Origin: DATKDU01 sp035649415
Lineage (GTDB): Bacteria > Planctomycetota > Planctomycetia > Pirellulales > Pirellulaceae
Length of the DNA stretch: 33,443 nucleotides
Reading direction: 5' to 3'
Assembly (NCBI GenBank): GCA_035649415.1
Contig: DASRJP010000097.1
Span: forward strand, 1 to 33,443
In this document: piece after piece, positions 14,183-22,143 of the stretch
Numbering within the stretch: the first letter of the stretch is position 1
Layout: each line of letters begins with the position of its first letter
The notes under the pieces: model-generated
The model's input: the letters and a program-made list of their open reading frames with translations, nothing else
What the model was told of the DNA's origin: nothing
Database searches by the model: none
Program-made: the position numbers and the translations under genes

Positions 14183-17125
14183 TCAGCTTCCCCCGACGGA
14201 ACGAAGATAGTCTTTCACTGCCGCCGAGCGTAGCATGATCCCCGAAATCAGCCCACACACGCCGTTGACAACGTCACAGGCGAACAGGCTCCCAATCTGG
14301 TAGCTGGGCAGCCGATGGAGGCCCCACCATAACCGGCCAGCTGCTCGCGACAGCGTTACCAGGCCGATCACGATTACGACCCCGACAAAGGGCAATAACA
14401 TCGGGATCGACAAATAAAAGGAGAAACTGGCGGCCACGACAATTCCCCATACGCCGCCGACTCCCCACAGCAGACGTGCGACGACGAGCTGCCAAGGGGG
14501 AGTGGCCAGCCGCTGGACAAGCCACGATGCCGATTCCGTTGCGGTTGTCGGGGCTGGTTCTTCGGCCAGTTCCGCCATCACCGGTTCGGCGAAGGAAAGA
14601 TCCTGCGTCCAGACCGCGCTGGCAGCCGGCGCAGGTATCGCGGCCTGACCACCGGCGGCTGAAAGCCACTGCCGCCACTGGTCGGCATTCTCGCTACCGG
14701 CATGGCCGGTTAACACTTGCAGCGTCCAAAGTGCGTCGCCGCGCAGGGGACTGGCTTCGTCTGCAACGATTGCCACCAGCGTGTCGGCTGCGCTGAGATC
14801 GCCGGTAGCCGCCAGGGCGACAACGCTTCGCCGTCGGATTGGGAGAGGTACGTGTGGATTGACGATTTCCGGCAGCAGAAATCGGCGCGGGTAGCTCGCA
14901 CACTCGGGCCGAGGCGGATCGATCGGCGTCGCCGGCTGCTCGTGCAGCCACGTTTGCCATTGATCAAAGAGTTCGATCGGCCGCAGGCCAAATTGCCGTG
15001 AAAAAGCCGTTTCGGGGTCGTCCTTGGGCCCCAGGTTGCGAACGAACGCGATGAATTTCTCCCGCCGCTCGCCCGACGGCGATAGCAGAAAGAACGCTGC
15101 CAGCGAATTGGCCAGAGCATTAAGCTCGGAAAGTTGCTTGAGCTCATCGGCATCTTCTTTGGCCAGCACGAGCCGAGTCCACGCCAGCGCCGAGAAGCTG
15201 AAGAGCTGGTCCCAAAGTTCTCGCAGCCGCTCTGGGCCTGCCGTGCCGCGCAGAAGGCGCAGGCTCTGGCGCATATCCGCTTCGTAGCGGTCTTCACGAC
15301 TGATGAAACCAGTCAGCGCGGTCCCCAGCCACTGGGGCGCAGCAAATCGCCAGTAGCGCCGCACCAGCGCCAAAGCAATCGCATTCCGCAGTCCATGAGA
15401 TGGAGATCCAGCATAGCGACGAAATGTCTCCTGGCAGATTCGCACTTCATCCGCCCACCACCGCTGCACGGAAATAGCGCCATGCGGCATGTGCCGCGCG
15501 TGCAGTTTGTCAAACTGTTCCTGATGTTCGACGCCGATTACCAGCAGCGGATAGCGCAGGACGATCTCGCGCTCCAGCACGTCGCTCATCTGTCGGCGAA
15601 CCTCCTCGACATGCCGCGGGAACTCGCTGTCGATCGTGGACTGACCCAGGAACCAGCCATGCACCGTTCCGAAATCAACGTAACGTCCCTTTTCGCGCGT
15701 CAGCAGCCGGGCCTGCCGCCTGGCAAATGAGACGGGAAGCAGCCAGGCATAGACGAACTGAATCGCCACGACGGCGACAACCGCCAAGAAAATGAGGCCC
15801 AGAATCGTGCCGGCTCCCGAGAAGAACCGCCAAATCGAGAACCCGCCAGCGAGCGCTTGCGAGCCAAGTGTCGCGTACACGAGCGTCATGACCAGCATGA
15901 TGACGAGCACCCACACCGTCGTGCTCCAAGGCGACCGCTGGATGGGCGGCTGCCATTCAACTCCCGCGGCAATCTCCCGCAGCCGTTGCCGCCGAGCCAC
16001 AAGTCCCCAGGCCACCGCCCAACCGATAAATGCCACACTGTACATGGCCGCATGCAGCGGGCGATTGAATTCCCCGATGAGATGCAGCCGCGTCCCGCTC
16101 GACGCATCGTAGACTGCTATGCCCTCGCGACCGGCCAGGCCGACGAGCCGCGAACCATTAGCGGAAAGCCGCCAGTTGTCCATCAGCAGCGAGAAGTTGG
16201 TCGTCCAGGGAGTGAAGCTGATTCCTTCCTCCTTTTGCCAAAGACGCTGGCAGGTTTTCACGTCCCAGACTTCAATGCCAAGGGGACTCCAGACCACCAG
16301 GCGCGATCCATCCCGCGAAAGATCGGCGCGCCAGGAGTACTCACCCGGCCTTATCTTCTGCGGCTCGGACACATTGGCGTTCAGTTGATATACCAGGATC
16401 TCCCCACGAGAAGATGTCCCGACCGTCGGCTGTGCCTCATTGATTGCCACGTGATTTCCATCGCGTGACAGTGCCCACCCCTGTAAGAGGCTAATGGTGG
16501 AAAAATCCCGGAGCGGTTGCCCCGTCCCCGCGTCGAGAAGATAGAGCTTGCTGTTACTGGCGTCCATTGCCGCCACCGTAGTGGCTTGGGCGTCGATGGC
16601 AACCTGATGCAGGTACGAGCTGCCGGCGATCTTGATTCTGTTCTTGGGCTGTCCTGTACTAAGATCCCACAGATCAACCGCCGCGGCAGTCCCTGTTGTA
16701 TTGAAGGTCGTGCTGACTGCCGTCGTGCCGTCGAGACTGACATCCCAGGCCAGGAATTGTTGCGGTGTTCTTACCACCGTTTTCGCACGATCCTGCGCAA
16801 TGTCCCACGCGACCAGCTCGCTTCCCCTCCCCCCCAGTTGATAGATGAACAGCGACCCGCCATCGGTAAAGCGCAGGCTCTGGAAATAGGCGCCGGTCAT
16901 CTGCCGGCTGGCGACCTTTTTCGGCCGCGAACCGGAAATGTCCCACACATCGATGGTTCCCCCGTCGTAGGCCGTCGCCAGCCGTTTGCCGTCGGGTGAA
17001 ATCTCCGCCGCGGTCAGTCGAAACTGACTCCCGGCGCGCCAGGCCTGCGTCGCCCAGCCGGCGAGCAGCCCGCACAGCGCAGTGACGAGCAGAAGTTGGA
17101 GGATAGTAAATCGTGGCAGTCGCAT
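14183..17125 (-). CDS. Very large membrane protein: WD40 propeller, degenerate peptidase-like domain, HEAT-like segment
   Basis: 980 residues from ATG at 17125 (a GTG at 17146 is an alternative). Order: membrane anchor at 8-25 (RFTILQLLLVTALCGLLAG, a common planctomycete leader); WD40-like propeller at about 33-348, with repeated 'SPDG..LAT...GTIDVWD' and 'LSRDGSRLVVWSP..IEVWDV' units; membrane helices near 360-378, 404-420 and 436-464; a soluble domain at about 480-735; a HEAT-like segment at about 760-825 (PIRRRSVVALAATGDLSAAD); and a last hydrophobic hairpin near 893-927. The soluble domain has HGLRNAIALALVRRYWRFAA then PQWLGTALTGF. This looks like the 'HELTHALL..P.WL.EGLAEYF' block of gluzincin peptidases with the HExxH zinc site lost. 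Function unknown; the peptidase relationship is inference. Confidence 0.75.
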   Translation of the reverse strand: MRLPRFTILQLLLVTALCGLLAGWATQAWRAGSQFRLTAAEISPDGKRLATAYDGGTIDVWDISGSRPKKVASRQMTGAYFQSLRFTDGGSLFIYQLGGRGSELVAWDIAQDRAKTVVRTPQQFLAWDVSLDGTTAVSTTFNTTGTAAAVDLWDLSTGQPKNRIKIAGSSYLHQVAIDAQATTVAAMDASNSKLYLLDAGTGQPLRDFSTISLLQGWALSRDGNHVAINEAQPTVGTSSRGEILVYQLNANVSEPQKIRPGEYSWRADLSRDGSRLVVWSPLGIEVWDVKTCQRLWQKEEGISFTPWTTNFSLLMDNWRLSANGSRLVGLAGREGIAVYDASSGTRLHLIGEFNRPLHAAMYSVAFIGWAVAWGLVARRQRLREIAAGVEWQPPIQRSPWSTTVWVLVIMLVMTLVYATLGSQALAGGFSIWRFFSGAGTILGLIFLAVVAVVAIQFVYAWLLPVSFARRQARLLTREKGRYVDFGTVHGWFLGQSTIDSEFPRHVEEVRRQMSDVLEREIVLRYPLLVIGVEHQEQFDKLHARHMPHGAISVQRWWADEVRICQETFRRYAGSPSHGLRNAIALALVRRYWRFAAPQWLGTALTGFISREDRYEADMRQSLRLLRGTAGPERLRELWDQLFSFSALAWTRLVLAKEDADELKQLSELNALANSLAAFFLLSPSGERREKFIAFVRNLGPKDDPETAFSRQFGLRPIELFDQWQTWLHEQPATPIDPPRPECASYPRRFLLPEIVNPHVPLPIRRRSVVALAATGDLSAADTLVAIVADEASPLRGDALWTLQVLTGHAGSENADQWRQWLSAAGGQAAIPAPAASAVWTQDLSFAEPVMAELAEEPAPTTATESASWLVQRLATPPWQLVVARLLWGVGGVWGIVVAASFSFYLSIPMLLPFVGVVIVIGLVTLSRAAGRLWWGLHRLPSYQIGSLFACDVVNGVCGLISGIMLRSAAVKDYLRSVGGS

Positions 17126-17164
17126 ACGATGCCCAGAGTTGCGCACTGGATGGGGTTAGATACT

Positions 17165-18562
17165 CTACGCCGTGGCAACATCGATTCCGTGCTCCGCTGC
17201 CAGGCAAATCCGGTCTAATTCTTCCAGACTGATCGCCAGCGGCGGCATGATCACCACCACATCCCCCAGCGGCCGCAGCCAGACCCCTTCGGTCAAAGCG
17301 TGCCGGCAGACGCCGGCCCCCCGCCGCTCTTCCCAGGGATACGGCTCCTTCGCCGTCATGTCTCTCACCAGCTCGATGCCGGCAATCAGACCGAGTTGGC
17401 GAACGTCGCCGACGTGGGGCTTTTTGGCAATTCGCGCCAGGTGCTGACTCAGTCTGTCTATTCTCGGCGGTAGTTTTGCCAGCGTCTGCTCCTCATCGAA
17501 AACCTCGAGCGTTGCCAGCGCCGCCGCGGCGCCCAGCGGATTGCCGCCGTAGGTGTGGCCGTGGAAGAATGTCCGCGATTGTTCATGGGTGCCAAGAAAC
17601 GCCTGCCAGACGTCGCCTGTGGTCAGCGTTGCCGCCAGGGGTAAATATCCGCCGGTGAGCCCTTTGGCCAGACACAAAAAATCGGGCGTGACCTCTTCAT
17701 GTTCACAGGCAAATATTTTTCCGGTGCGACCCATGCCGACAGCCACCTCGTCGGCAATCAGCAGCACGTCATACCGGCGCGTCAACTCACGGACCCCACG
17801 CAAAAAACCGGGGGGGTGCACGATCATTCCGGCGGCGCACTGCATCAGCGGCTCGATCACGACTGCCGCCAGCTCCTCGTGATGCTGTGCAAGTGCGACT
17901 TCCAACACGCGCAAGGATTGCTCGCAGGCCGTTTCGCTTGTCACGCCTGGAGGCAAGCGATACATATCGGGTGTCGGCAGCCGGATGACATCGAACAACA
18001 GCGGGCGAAACATCTCGTGGAACCGCGCCACGCCTCCGACGCTGACGCTCCCCAGCGTGTCGCCATGGTAGGCGTTATCCCAGGCGAGGTATTTCGAACG
18101 TAGGACAGGTTTCCAACCTGTCCCAACGGACGTTTCACCCAGGACAGGTTGAAAACCTGTCCCACGTTGCCGCCAATACTGAAAGGCCATTTTCAAGGCC
18201 ACTTCCACCGCGGTCGCGCCGTCATCGGAAAAGAACACGTGCGACAATCCGTGCGGAGCCAGGTCCACAAGTTTCTTCGCCAGCTTGACGGTCGTCGGAT
18301 TGCCCATTCCCAGATTGGTGACGTGCGCCACCTGTTCGAGCTGCCAGCGAATGGCCGCATCCAGTCGCGGGTGACGATGTCCGTGCAGATTGCACCACAA
18401 GCTGCTGACGCCGTCGAGATACTCCCGCCCCTCGACGTCGATCAGCCGGCATCCTTCGGCGCGCTCGATGAGCAGCGGCTCGTATTCGGCCATTTGCGTG
18501 AACGCGTGCCAGACGATTTCGCGGTCCCAGCGCCTTAAATCATCGACGGACGGGACGGCCAT
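17165..18562 (-). CDS. bioA: BioA: adenosylmethionine-8-amino-7-oxononanoate aminotransferase
   Basis: 465 residues from ATG at 18562; a TTG at 18595 would add 11. The enzyme uses SAM as amino donor to make 7,8-diaminopelargonate in biotin synthesis, with PLP. Motifs: WHAFTQMAEYEPLLIERAEG (the BioA-specific start), FFSDDGATAVEVALKMAFQY, AWDNAYHGDTLGSVSVG, Asp near 271 (LLIADEVAVGMGRTG) and the PLP lysine near 300 (CLAKGLTGGYLPLAATLTT). Residues 133-155 are not native. They are translated from a dispersed hairpin repeat (18100-18165) and read GTGFQPV then GTGWKPV, placed in a surface loop between 'FQYW' and 'SKYLAWDNAYHGDT'. The frame stays open, so the enzyme is probably active. No other biotin genes are adjacent. 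Confidence 0.95.
   Translation of the reverse strand: MAVPSVDDLRRWDREIVWHAFTQMAEYEPLLIERAEGCRLIDVEGREYLDGVSSLWCNLHGHRHPRLDAAIRWQLEQVAHVTNLGMGNPTTVKLAKKLVDLAPHGLSHVFFSDDGATAVEVALKMAFQYWRQRGTGFQPVLGETSVGTGWKPVLRSKYLAWDNAYHGDTLGSVSVGGVARFHEMFRPLLFDVIRLPTPDMYRLPPGVTSETACEQSLRVLEVALAQHHEELAAVVIEPLMQCAAGMIVHPPGFLRGVRELTRRYDVLLIADEVAVGMGRTGKIFACEHEEVTPDFLCLAKGLTGGYLPLAATLTTGDVWQAFLGTHEQSRTFFHGHTYGGNPLGAAAALATLEVFDEEQTLAKLPPRIDRLSQHLARIAKKPHVGDVRQLGLIAGIELVRDMTAKEPYPWEERRGAGVCRHALTEGVWLRPLGDVVVIMPPLAISLEELDRICLAAEHGIDVATA
18100..18165. repeat. Dispersed hairpin repeat, copy 2, in frame inside bioA
   Basis: The left arm (18100-18123) holds the perfect hairpin GGACAGGTT, 3-base loop, AACCTGTCC. The right arm (18142-18165) has GGACAGGTT, 3-base loop, AACCTGTCC again. 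The two arms are also inverted copies of each other, so the element can fold as two hairpins or one long one. It adds about 23 codons to bioA with no stop on that strand. This is the best preserved of the three copies. Confidence 0.9.
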
Positions 18563-18656
18563 GGACGGTTCCGACTTTCGAGTTTCTGGTTCCAATTGAT
18601 AAACTGAGAGTGTCTGATTTCACTTGCCGTCGCCAACTCGAAACTCCAAACGGAAC

Positions 18657-18944
18657 TTACCACGAGACGGTCACTTTTTCCCCGAGGGGCACTCCCAGCA
18701 TCGCCTTAGCACTCTCTCCGACGATGGTCAGCTCCAGAAAGCCGCTGGGCGCCAGAATGGCCAGCAAGGAAAATTCCGGCTCTTGGTGATCGGGCAGGAA
18801 CAAACCGATCGTTTCATGCTCGTCGCACCGGATTTTCACGGCGGAATCGCGCGGGGCCGCGTCAAGCTGCCCATGCGCGATGTCGGTCACGAGGTTTCCG
18901 TCGTCGCCGTAGGCGATCACTTTCCCTTCGATCTTCCCAGGCAC
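18657..18944 (-). CDS. Stand-alone SAM-hydroxide-adenosyltransferase C-terminal-domain protein
   Basis: 95 residues from GTG at 18944, with GGGAG 9 bases upstream. The sequence (KIEGKVIAYGDDGNLVTDIA, then IKIRCDEHETIGLF-like strands and a SGFLELTIVGESAKAMLG block) aligns by eye with the last ~95 residues of the full enzyme encoded just upstream at 19047-19844: 'G.V...D..GNL.T..', 'IVGL', 'SG.LE.A....SA...L'. In the DUF62 family this C-terminal beta domain packs beside the catalytic domain. This protein lacks the N-terminal domain with the TTDFG and VDPGVG motifs, so it cannot be the enzyme alone. It may form hetero-oligomers with the full protein or bind a nucleoside; both ideas are inference. 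The 100-base gap and same strand suggest co-transcription. Confidence 0.65.
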   Translation of the reverse strand: MPGKIEGKVIAYGDDGNLVTDIAHGQLDAAPRDSAVKIRCDEHETIGLFLPDHQEPEFSLLAILAPSGFLELTIVGESAKAMLGVPLGEKVTVSW

Positions 18945-19046
18945 GATTGGACGCTCCCGTGCGCGAAAGCCCGCCTTCCTGAATCTTTCAATGTAAAGTG
19001 CAGCAGTGCCGCGGCCAAGCGCGATCCCCTGATTCTGCCTCGGCCA

Positions 19047-19844
19047 TCACTTGCCCGCGGGCCAGCGTGCGACGACGGCCGTCCCTTCGCTGGCGGACAG
19101 CACTGCCGCCGCGCTCCCGCGCACGGCAGCAATTTCGAGCCGACCTTGCGAATCGACGAGCGCCACGAGCGTTCCCGACGGCGACAACTCGTACGCGTCC
19201 TGAAGGCCGACGATCGTCCGCCCCTTGCATTCCACCACAACTTCCGAGGCAGGCACTGCCGGCGGCAATTGATCGACCCGCACGTTCGTAATCAAGTTCC
19301 CGAACGAATCGATGAGCAGGACTTCTCCCAGGGCACGATCGCTAGCCAGTCGCGGCTGAGGAATCGGCACGTGGAGGAGCGAGACAAGCGGCGGGCCCAG
19401 TTTCGCTGGCGCCAGGCCGCAGGCGAGATGACCTGCCACGGGCGCCAGGATGTCGCGACCATGAAACGTCGGGGAGACCTCCGCCGCCCAGAAATCCGGC
19501 CGCTCGAGCGAAATCACTTCGCCGCGCGGCGCTAGTTGCGAGACTAGGGTCAAGAGGCCATTATCGGGCGCAAGATATCGCTGCCCGCCGAATTCGGCGT
19601 AGACGAGCTTGCGGCTGGTGCCGACTCCGGGATCGACGACCGCCACGTGAATCGTCCCCGGTGGAAATCGCGGCGTGACATCAGCGAGCACGAGCGCCCC
19701 TTCGCGGATGTGCTGCGGCCGAATCCCGTGCGTGATGTCAACGATCTCCGCCTGGCGACAGTGGGCATAGATGACCCCCTTCATCTGCGCGACATAGGGA
19801 CTTCCCTGCCCAAAGTCGGTCGTCAACGTAATGAGGGGACCCAT
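19047..19844 (-). CDS. SAM hydroxide adenosyltransferase (DUF62 family)
   Basis: 265 residues, the normal length. The family hydrolyses S-adenosylmethionine to adenosine and methionine using an activated water. It is related to the fluorinase and chlorinase but lacks their halide use. Motifs in order: LITLTTDFGQGSPYVAQMKG (N-terminus), IVDITHGIRP, HVAVVDPGVGTSRK, LAPDNGLLTLVSQ, TFHGRDILAPVAGHLACG, then the C-terminal beta domain with IDSFGNLITNVRVDQLP and SGTLVALVDSQGRLEIAAVR. The start ATG at 19844 gives the canonical N-terminus; no clear ribosome site precedes it. It is transcribed away from the small membrane-protein gene at 19932 and toward a stand-alone copy of its own C-domain. Confidence 0.9.
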   Translation of the reverse strand: MGPLITLTTDFGQGSPYVAQMKGVIYAHCRQAEIVDITHGIRPQHIREGALVLADVTPRFPPGTIHVAVVDPGVGTSRKLVYAEFGGQRYLAPDNGLLTLVSQLAPRGEVISLERPDFWAAEVSPTFHGRDILAPVAGHLACGLAPAKLGPPLVSLLHVPIPQPRLASDRALGEVLLIDSFGNLITNVRVDQLPPAVPASEVVVECKGRTIVGLQDAYELSPSGTLVALVDSQGRLEIAAVRGSAAAVLSASEGTAVVARWPAGK

Positions 19845-19931
19845 CGCAGTAGGCCAATCTGTAGCGAGCGATTACACTGATCGTGCTCGTCGGCGATTCG
19901 CCGGCGGCAGTCGTCGTGGAAACCAATTGAA

Positions 19932-20045
19932 ATGGCAGTGCCTTTGTCCTTGATAATTTTACTGGGCGGCGCAGTGCTCGTGCTGGTGATCGTGGCGGTG
20001 GTTGTCGCCGCAGTAATGGCTTCGTCCAGACGGCGGGACGAATAG
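19932..20045 (+). CDS. 37-residue single-span membrane microprotein
   Basis: ATG at 19932 to TAG at 20043-20045. The product is almost a single hydrophobic helix (MAVPLSLIILLGGAVLVLVI, then more Val and Ala) ending in a short charged tail (SSRRRDE), which suggests an N-out, C-in membrane span. No strong ribosome site is visible before the ATG. It ends 41 bases before the GTG of the downstream kinase gene on the same strand, so the two may be co-transcribed. A run of hydrophobic codons ending neatly in a positive-inside tail is unlikely by chance, but there is no other support. I do not recognise the family. Confidence 0.5.
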   Translation: MAVPLSLIILLGGAVLVLVIVAVVVAAVMASSRRRDE

Positions 20046-20086
20046 AGTGACGCGATGACTTCGCGCGTGCACTCGAGGAGAAATAA

Positions 20087-21178
20087 GTGATTCTGGCATT
20101 CGGCGAAATCATGGCCCGACTGGCGCCGCCGGGACATCTTCGCTGGCGGCAAGCGCTTCCGGGCAGCGTCAACGTGACTTGGGGCGGGGGAGAGGCCAAC
20201 GTCTGTGCCTCGCTGGCCCTATTCGGTGAGCAGGTCCGGTACCTGACCGCACTGCCGCGTACGCCGATTACCGAGTCGATCGAAAGTACGTTGCGCGGCC
20301 TGGGAGTGCAGACGGACTACGTCCTGTGGCGGAAGGTGGGGCGGCTGGGACTCTACTTCGTCGAAACCGGCGCCAACCAGCGGGGCTCCACCGTGATCTA
20401 CGACCGCGACCAGAGCGCCATCAGCCTGGCAGGGCCTGAGGAATACAACTTCGCGGCGGCACTCGACGGAGTCACCTCGCTTCACATCACCGGCATCACG
20501 CCAGCCATCAGCGAGTCGGCATTTCGCGCGACGCTGGCCCTGGTCGCGCTGGCCCGCGAGTACGACGTCACCGTGTATTGCGATCTCAATTTCCGGAAAA
20601 AGCTCTGGAACTGGCGGCAGGGGACCACCGCCAAGGATCTCGCACGCGACTGCATGTCGCGGATTTTGCCGCACGTGAACGTCGTAATCGCCAATGAGGA
20701 GGACGCTGGCGACGTGCTGGGGATTCACGCCACGGGAAGTGACGCCTCGGCCGGCAAGATTGACCCGGCGGCCTACACGAGCGTGGCGCAGCAAATCGTC
20801 GAGCGATTCCCCAGCGTCTCCCGCGTGGCCATCACGCTGCGAGAAAGCGTGTCCGCAGACCGCAATCACTGGGGTGCGATGCTGTACGATGCACCGCGCA
20901 AGCAATCGTTTTTCGCGCCCTTAGGCGAGCACGGCAGGTACCAACCCTACGAGATTAGCGACATCGTGGATCGCGTCGGCGCCGGCGACTCGTTTGCCGC
21001 CGGTTTGATCTATGCCCTGCGCTCCAAGGATTACGCCTCCGATATGCAGCAAGCCCTCGGATTTGCCGTCGCGGCCAGTTGCCTCAAGCATTCGATCCAG
21101 GGGGACTTCAACTACATCACGCGAGAGGAGGTCGAGGCCCTGCTCAAAGGCAATCAATCGGGACGCGTGCAGCGGTAA
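20087..21178 (+). CDS. kdgK: PfkB-family sugar kinase, probably 2-dehydro-3-deoxygluconokinase
   Basis: 363 residues from GTG at 20087. GAGGAG sits exactly 6 bases upstream, so the GTG start is well supported. The N-terminus (ILAFGEIMARLAPPGHLRWR, then the WGGGEANVCASLALFG block) is typical of KDG kinases, with the PfkB substrate-binding GG motif. The catalytic motif is DRVGAGDSFAAGLIYALR near residue 295, with the base Asp inside GAGD. Mid-protein: YCDLNFRKKLW and NVVIANEEDAGDVLG. The reaction phosphorylates KDG to KDPG for aldol cleavage (Entner-Doudoroff or pectin/alginate breakdown). The exact sugar cannot be proved from sequence; fructokinase is an alternative. No aldolase neighbour. Confidence 0.85.
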   Translation: MILAFGEIMARLAPPGHLRWRQALPGSVNVTWGGGEANVCASLALFGEQVRYLTALPRTPITESIESTLRGLGVQTDYVLWRKVGRLGLYFVETGANQRGSTVIYDRDQSAISLAGPEEYNFAAALDGVTSLHITGITPAISESAFRATLALVALAREYDVTVYCDLNFRKKLWNWRQGTTAKDLARDCMSRILPHVNVVIANEEDAGDVLGIHATGSDASAGKIDPAAYTSVAQQIVERFPSVSRVAITLRESVSADRNHWGAMLYDAPRKQSFFAPLGEHGRYQPYEISDIVDRVGAGDSFAAGLIYALRSKDYASDMQQALGFAVAASCLKHSIQGDFNYITREEVEALLKGNQSGRVQR

Positions 21179-21192
21179 GATACCTGCTGTGA

Positions 21193-22128
21193 TCAGTCGC
21201 CGGCATGCTCGACGACTTCTCCGACCAGCCCCTCAAGCAGCGTCATGCCTCCTTGGGGCATGCCACGCTCGACGATCTGGCCGCCGACGCGGTAGTTGTA
21301 AAAGTAAAGTGGAATCCCCTCGCCGATGTGCGGCCGCGGCATGTCCTGCAAATGAATATGCAGGTGCGGCTCGCTAGTATTGCCGCTGTTGCCAACCAGT
21401 GCCAGCTTCTGGCCGCGCGTGACCTGGTTCCCGTCCTTGACGGCAATTGAGCCGCGTTGCAAGTGGCAGAGAAATAGATACTCCCCGGGCGCAACCTTGA
21501 GGATGATTTGATTTCCACCGGCGGGCATCACCGTCTCCGAGGTTTTCAGCGGCGTATCCGGCATGCCGTCCAGCACGGCCACCACTTTTCCGTCGGCCGG
21601 CGCCAGCACGCTCACGCCGTAGCAGTAGTAATCCTCATAGCGGCTGCCATTGCCGCCGTGCGTCTTGCCGTCCTTGGCGACCAGGAGGTCATAAGCCCAG
21701 CGCTGATCCGGATAGCGCGTATGGTAGTTTCCGACCAGCCGGTCGCCTCCCCAGCCCACGAGGATTTGCCCGTCCAGCGGCAGTCGGAACCGAACCGCAC
21801 TTACCTCACCTTCGTGAGATGAGGGATAGTGGCGAAAGGCCAGCGGCGCGAAGGCAATTGCCGCGACGAGCGCCAGGCCCAACCAGCGCCAGCGATTGAA
21901 AATCGGCCGCCGCCACAGCGACCAGGCAACCGCCGCGAGCAAGAGCAGCAGCGAAATCCCACGCCAGATGATCCCGTCGACGCCAAAGGCCCAGCAAACG
22001 AAGCCCAGCGGACCCCGCCAGACGTGAGGCACAACGAACAGCGCGGCCTGCGCGAGCAGCACGCTTGCCGCCAGCCAGAACCACCAGTCCCGTTTCGGCC
22101 GCGGGCGTGCCATTGCCGGTTTGTCCAT
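21193..22128 (-). CDS. Membrane-anchored M23 family peptidase
   Basis: 311 residues from ATG at 22128 (a TTG at 22134 is an alternative). Three hydrophobic segments lie at about 15-33, 55-70 and 82-98. The C-terminal half is a LytM/M23 zinc metallopeptidase: GNYHTRYPDQRWAYDLL gives a His (136) and Asp (147), and NTSEPHLHIHLQD gives the HLH pair (255-257). Core motifs APADGKVVAVLDGMPD and GNQVTRGQKLALVGNSGN are clear. The family cleaves peptidoglycan or other peptides outside the cytoplasm. All metal ligands are present, so activity is plausible. It starts 15 bases after the DUF4261 gene stop, so the two are likely one operon. Confidence 0.85.
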   Translation of the reverse strand: MDKPAMARPRPKRDWWFWLAASVLLAQAALFVVPHVWRGPLGFVCWAFGVDGIIWRGISLLLLLAAVAWSLWRRPIFNRWRWLGLALVAAIAFAPLAFRHYPSSHEGEVSAVRFRLPLDGQILVGWGGDRLVGNYHTRYPDQRWAYDLLVAKDGKTHGGNGSRYEDYYCYGVSVLAPADGKVVAVLDGMPDTPLKTSETVMPAGGNQIILKVAPGEYLFLCHLQRGSIAVKDGNQVTRGQKLALVGNSGNTSEPHLHIHLQDMPRPHIGEGIPLYFYNYRVGGQIVERGMPQGGMTLLEGLVGEVVEHAGD

Positions 22129-22143
22129 CGCCAACGACCCGGG

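Noticed and set aside
17165..19844. bioA and the SAM hydroxide adenosyltransferase genes as one SAM-use system
   Set aside because: Both use SAM and lie close together on one strand, but the link may be chance. There is no shared motif or known pathway joining biotin synthesis with SAM hydrolysis.
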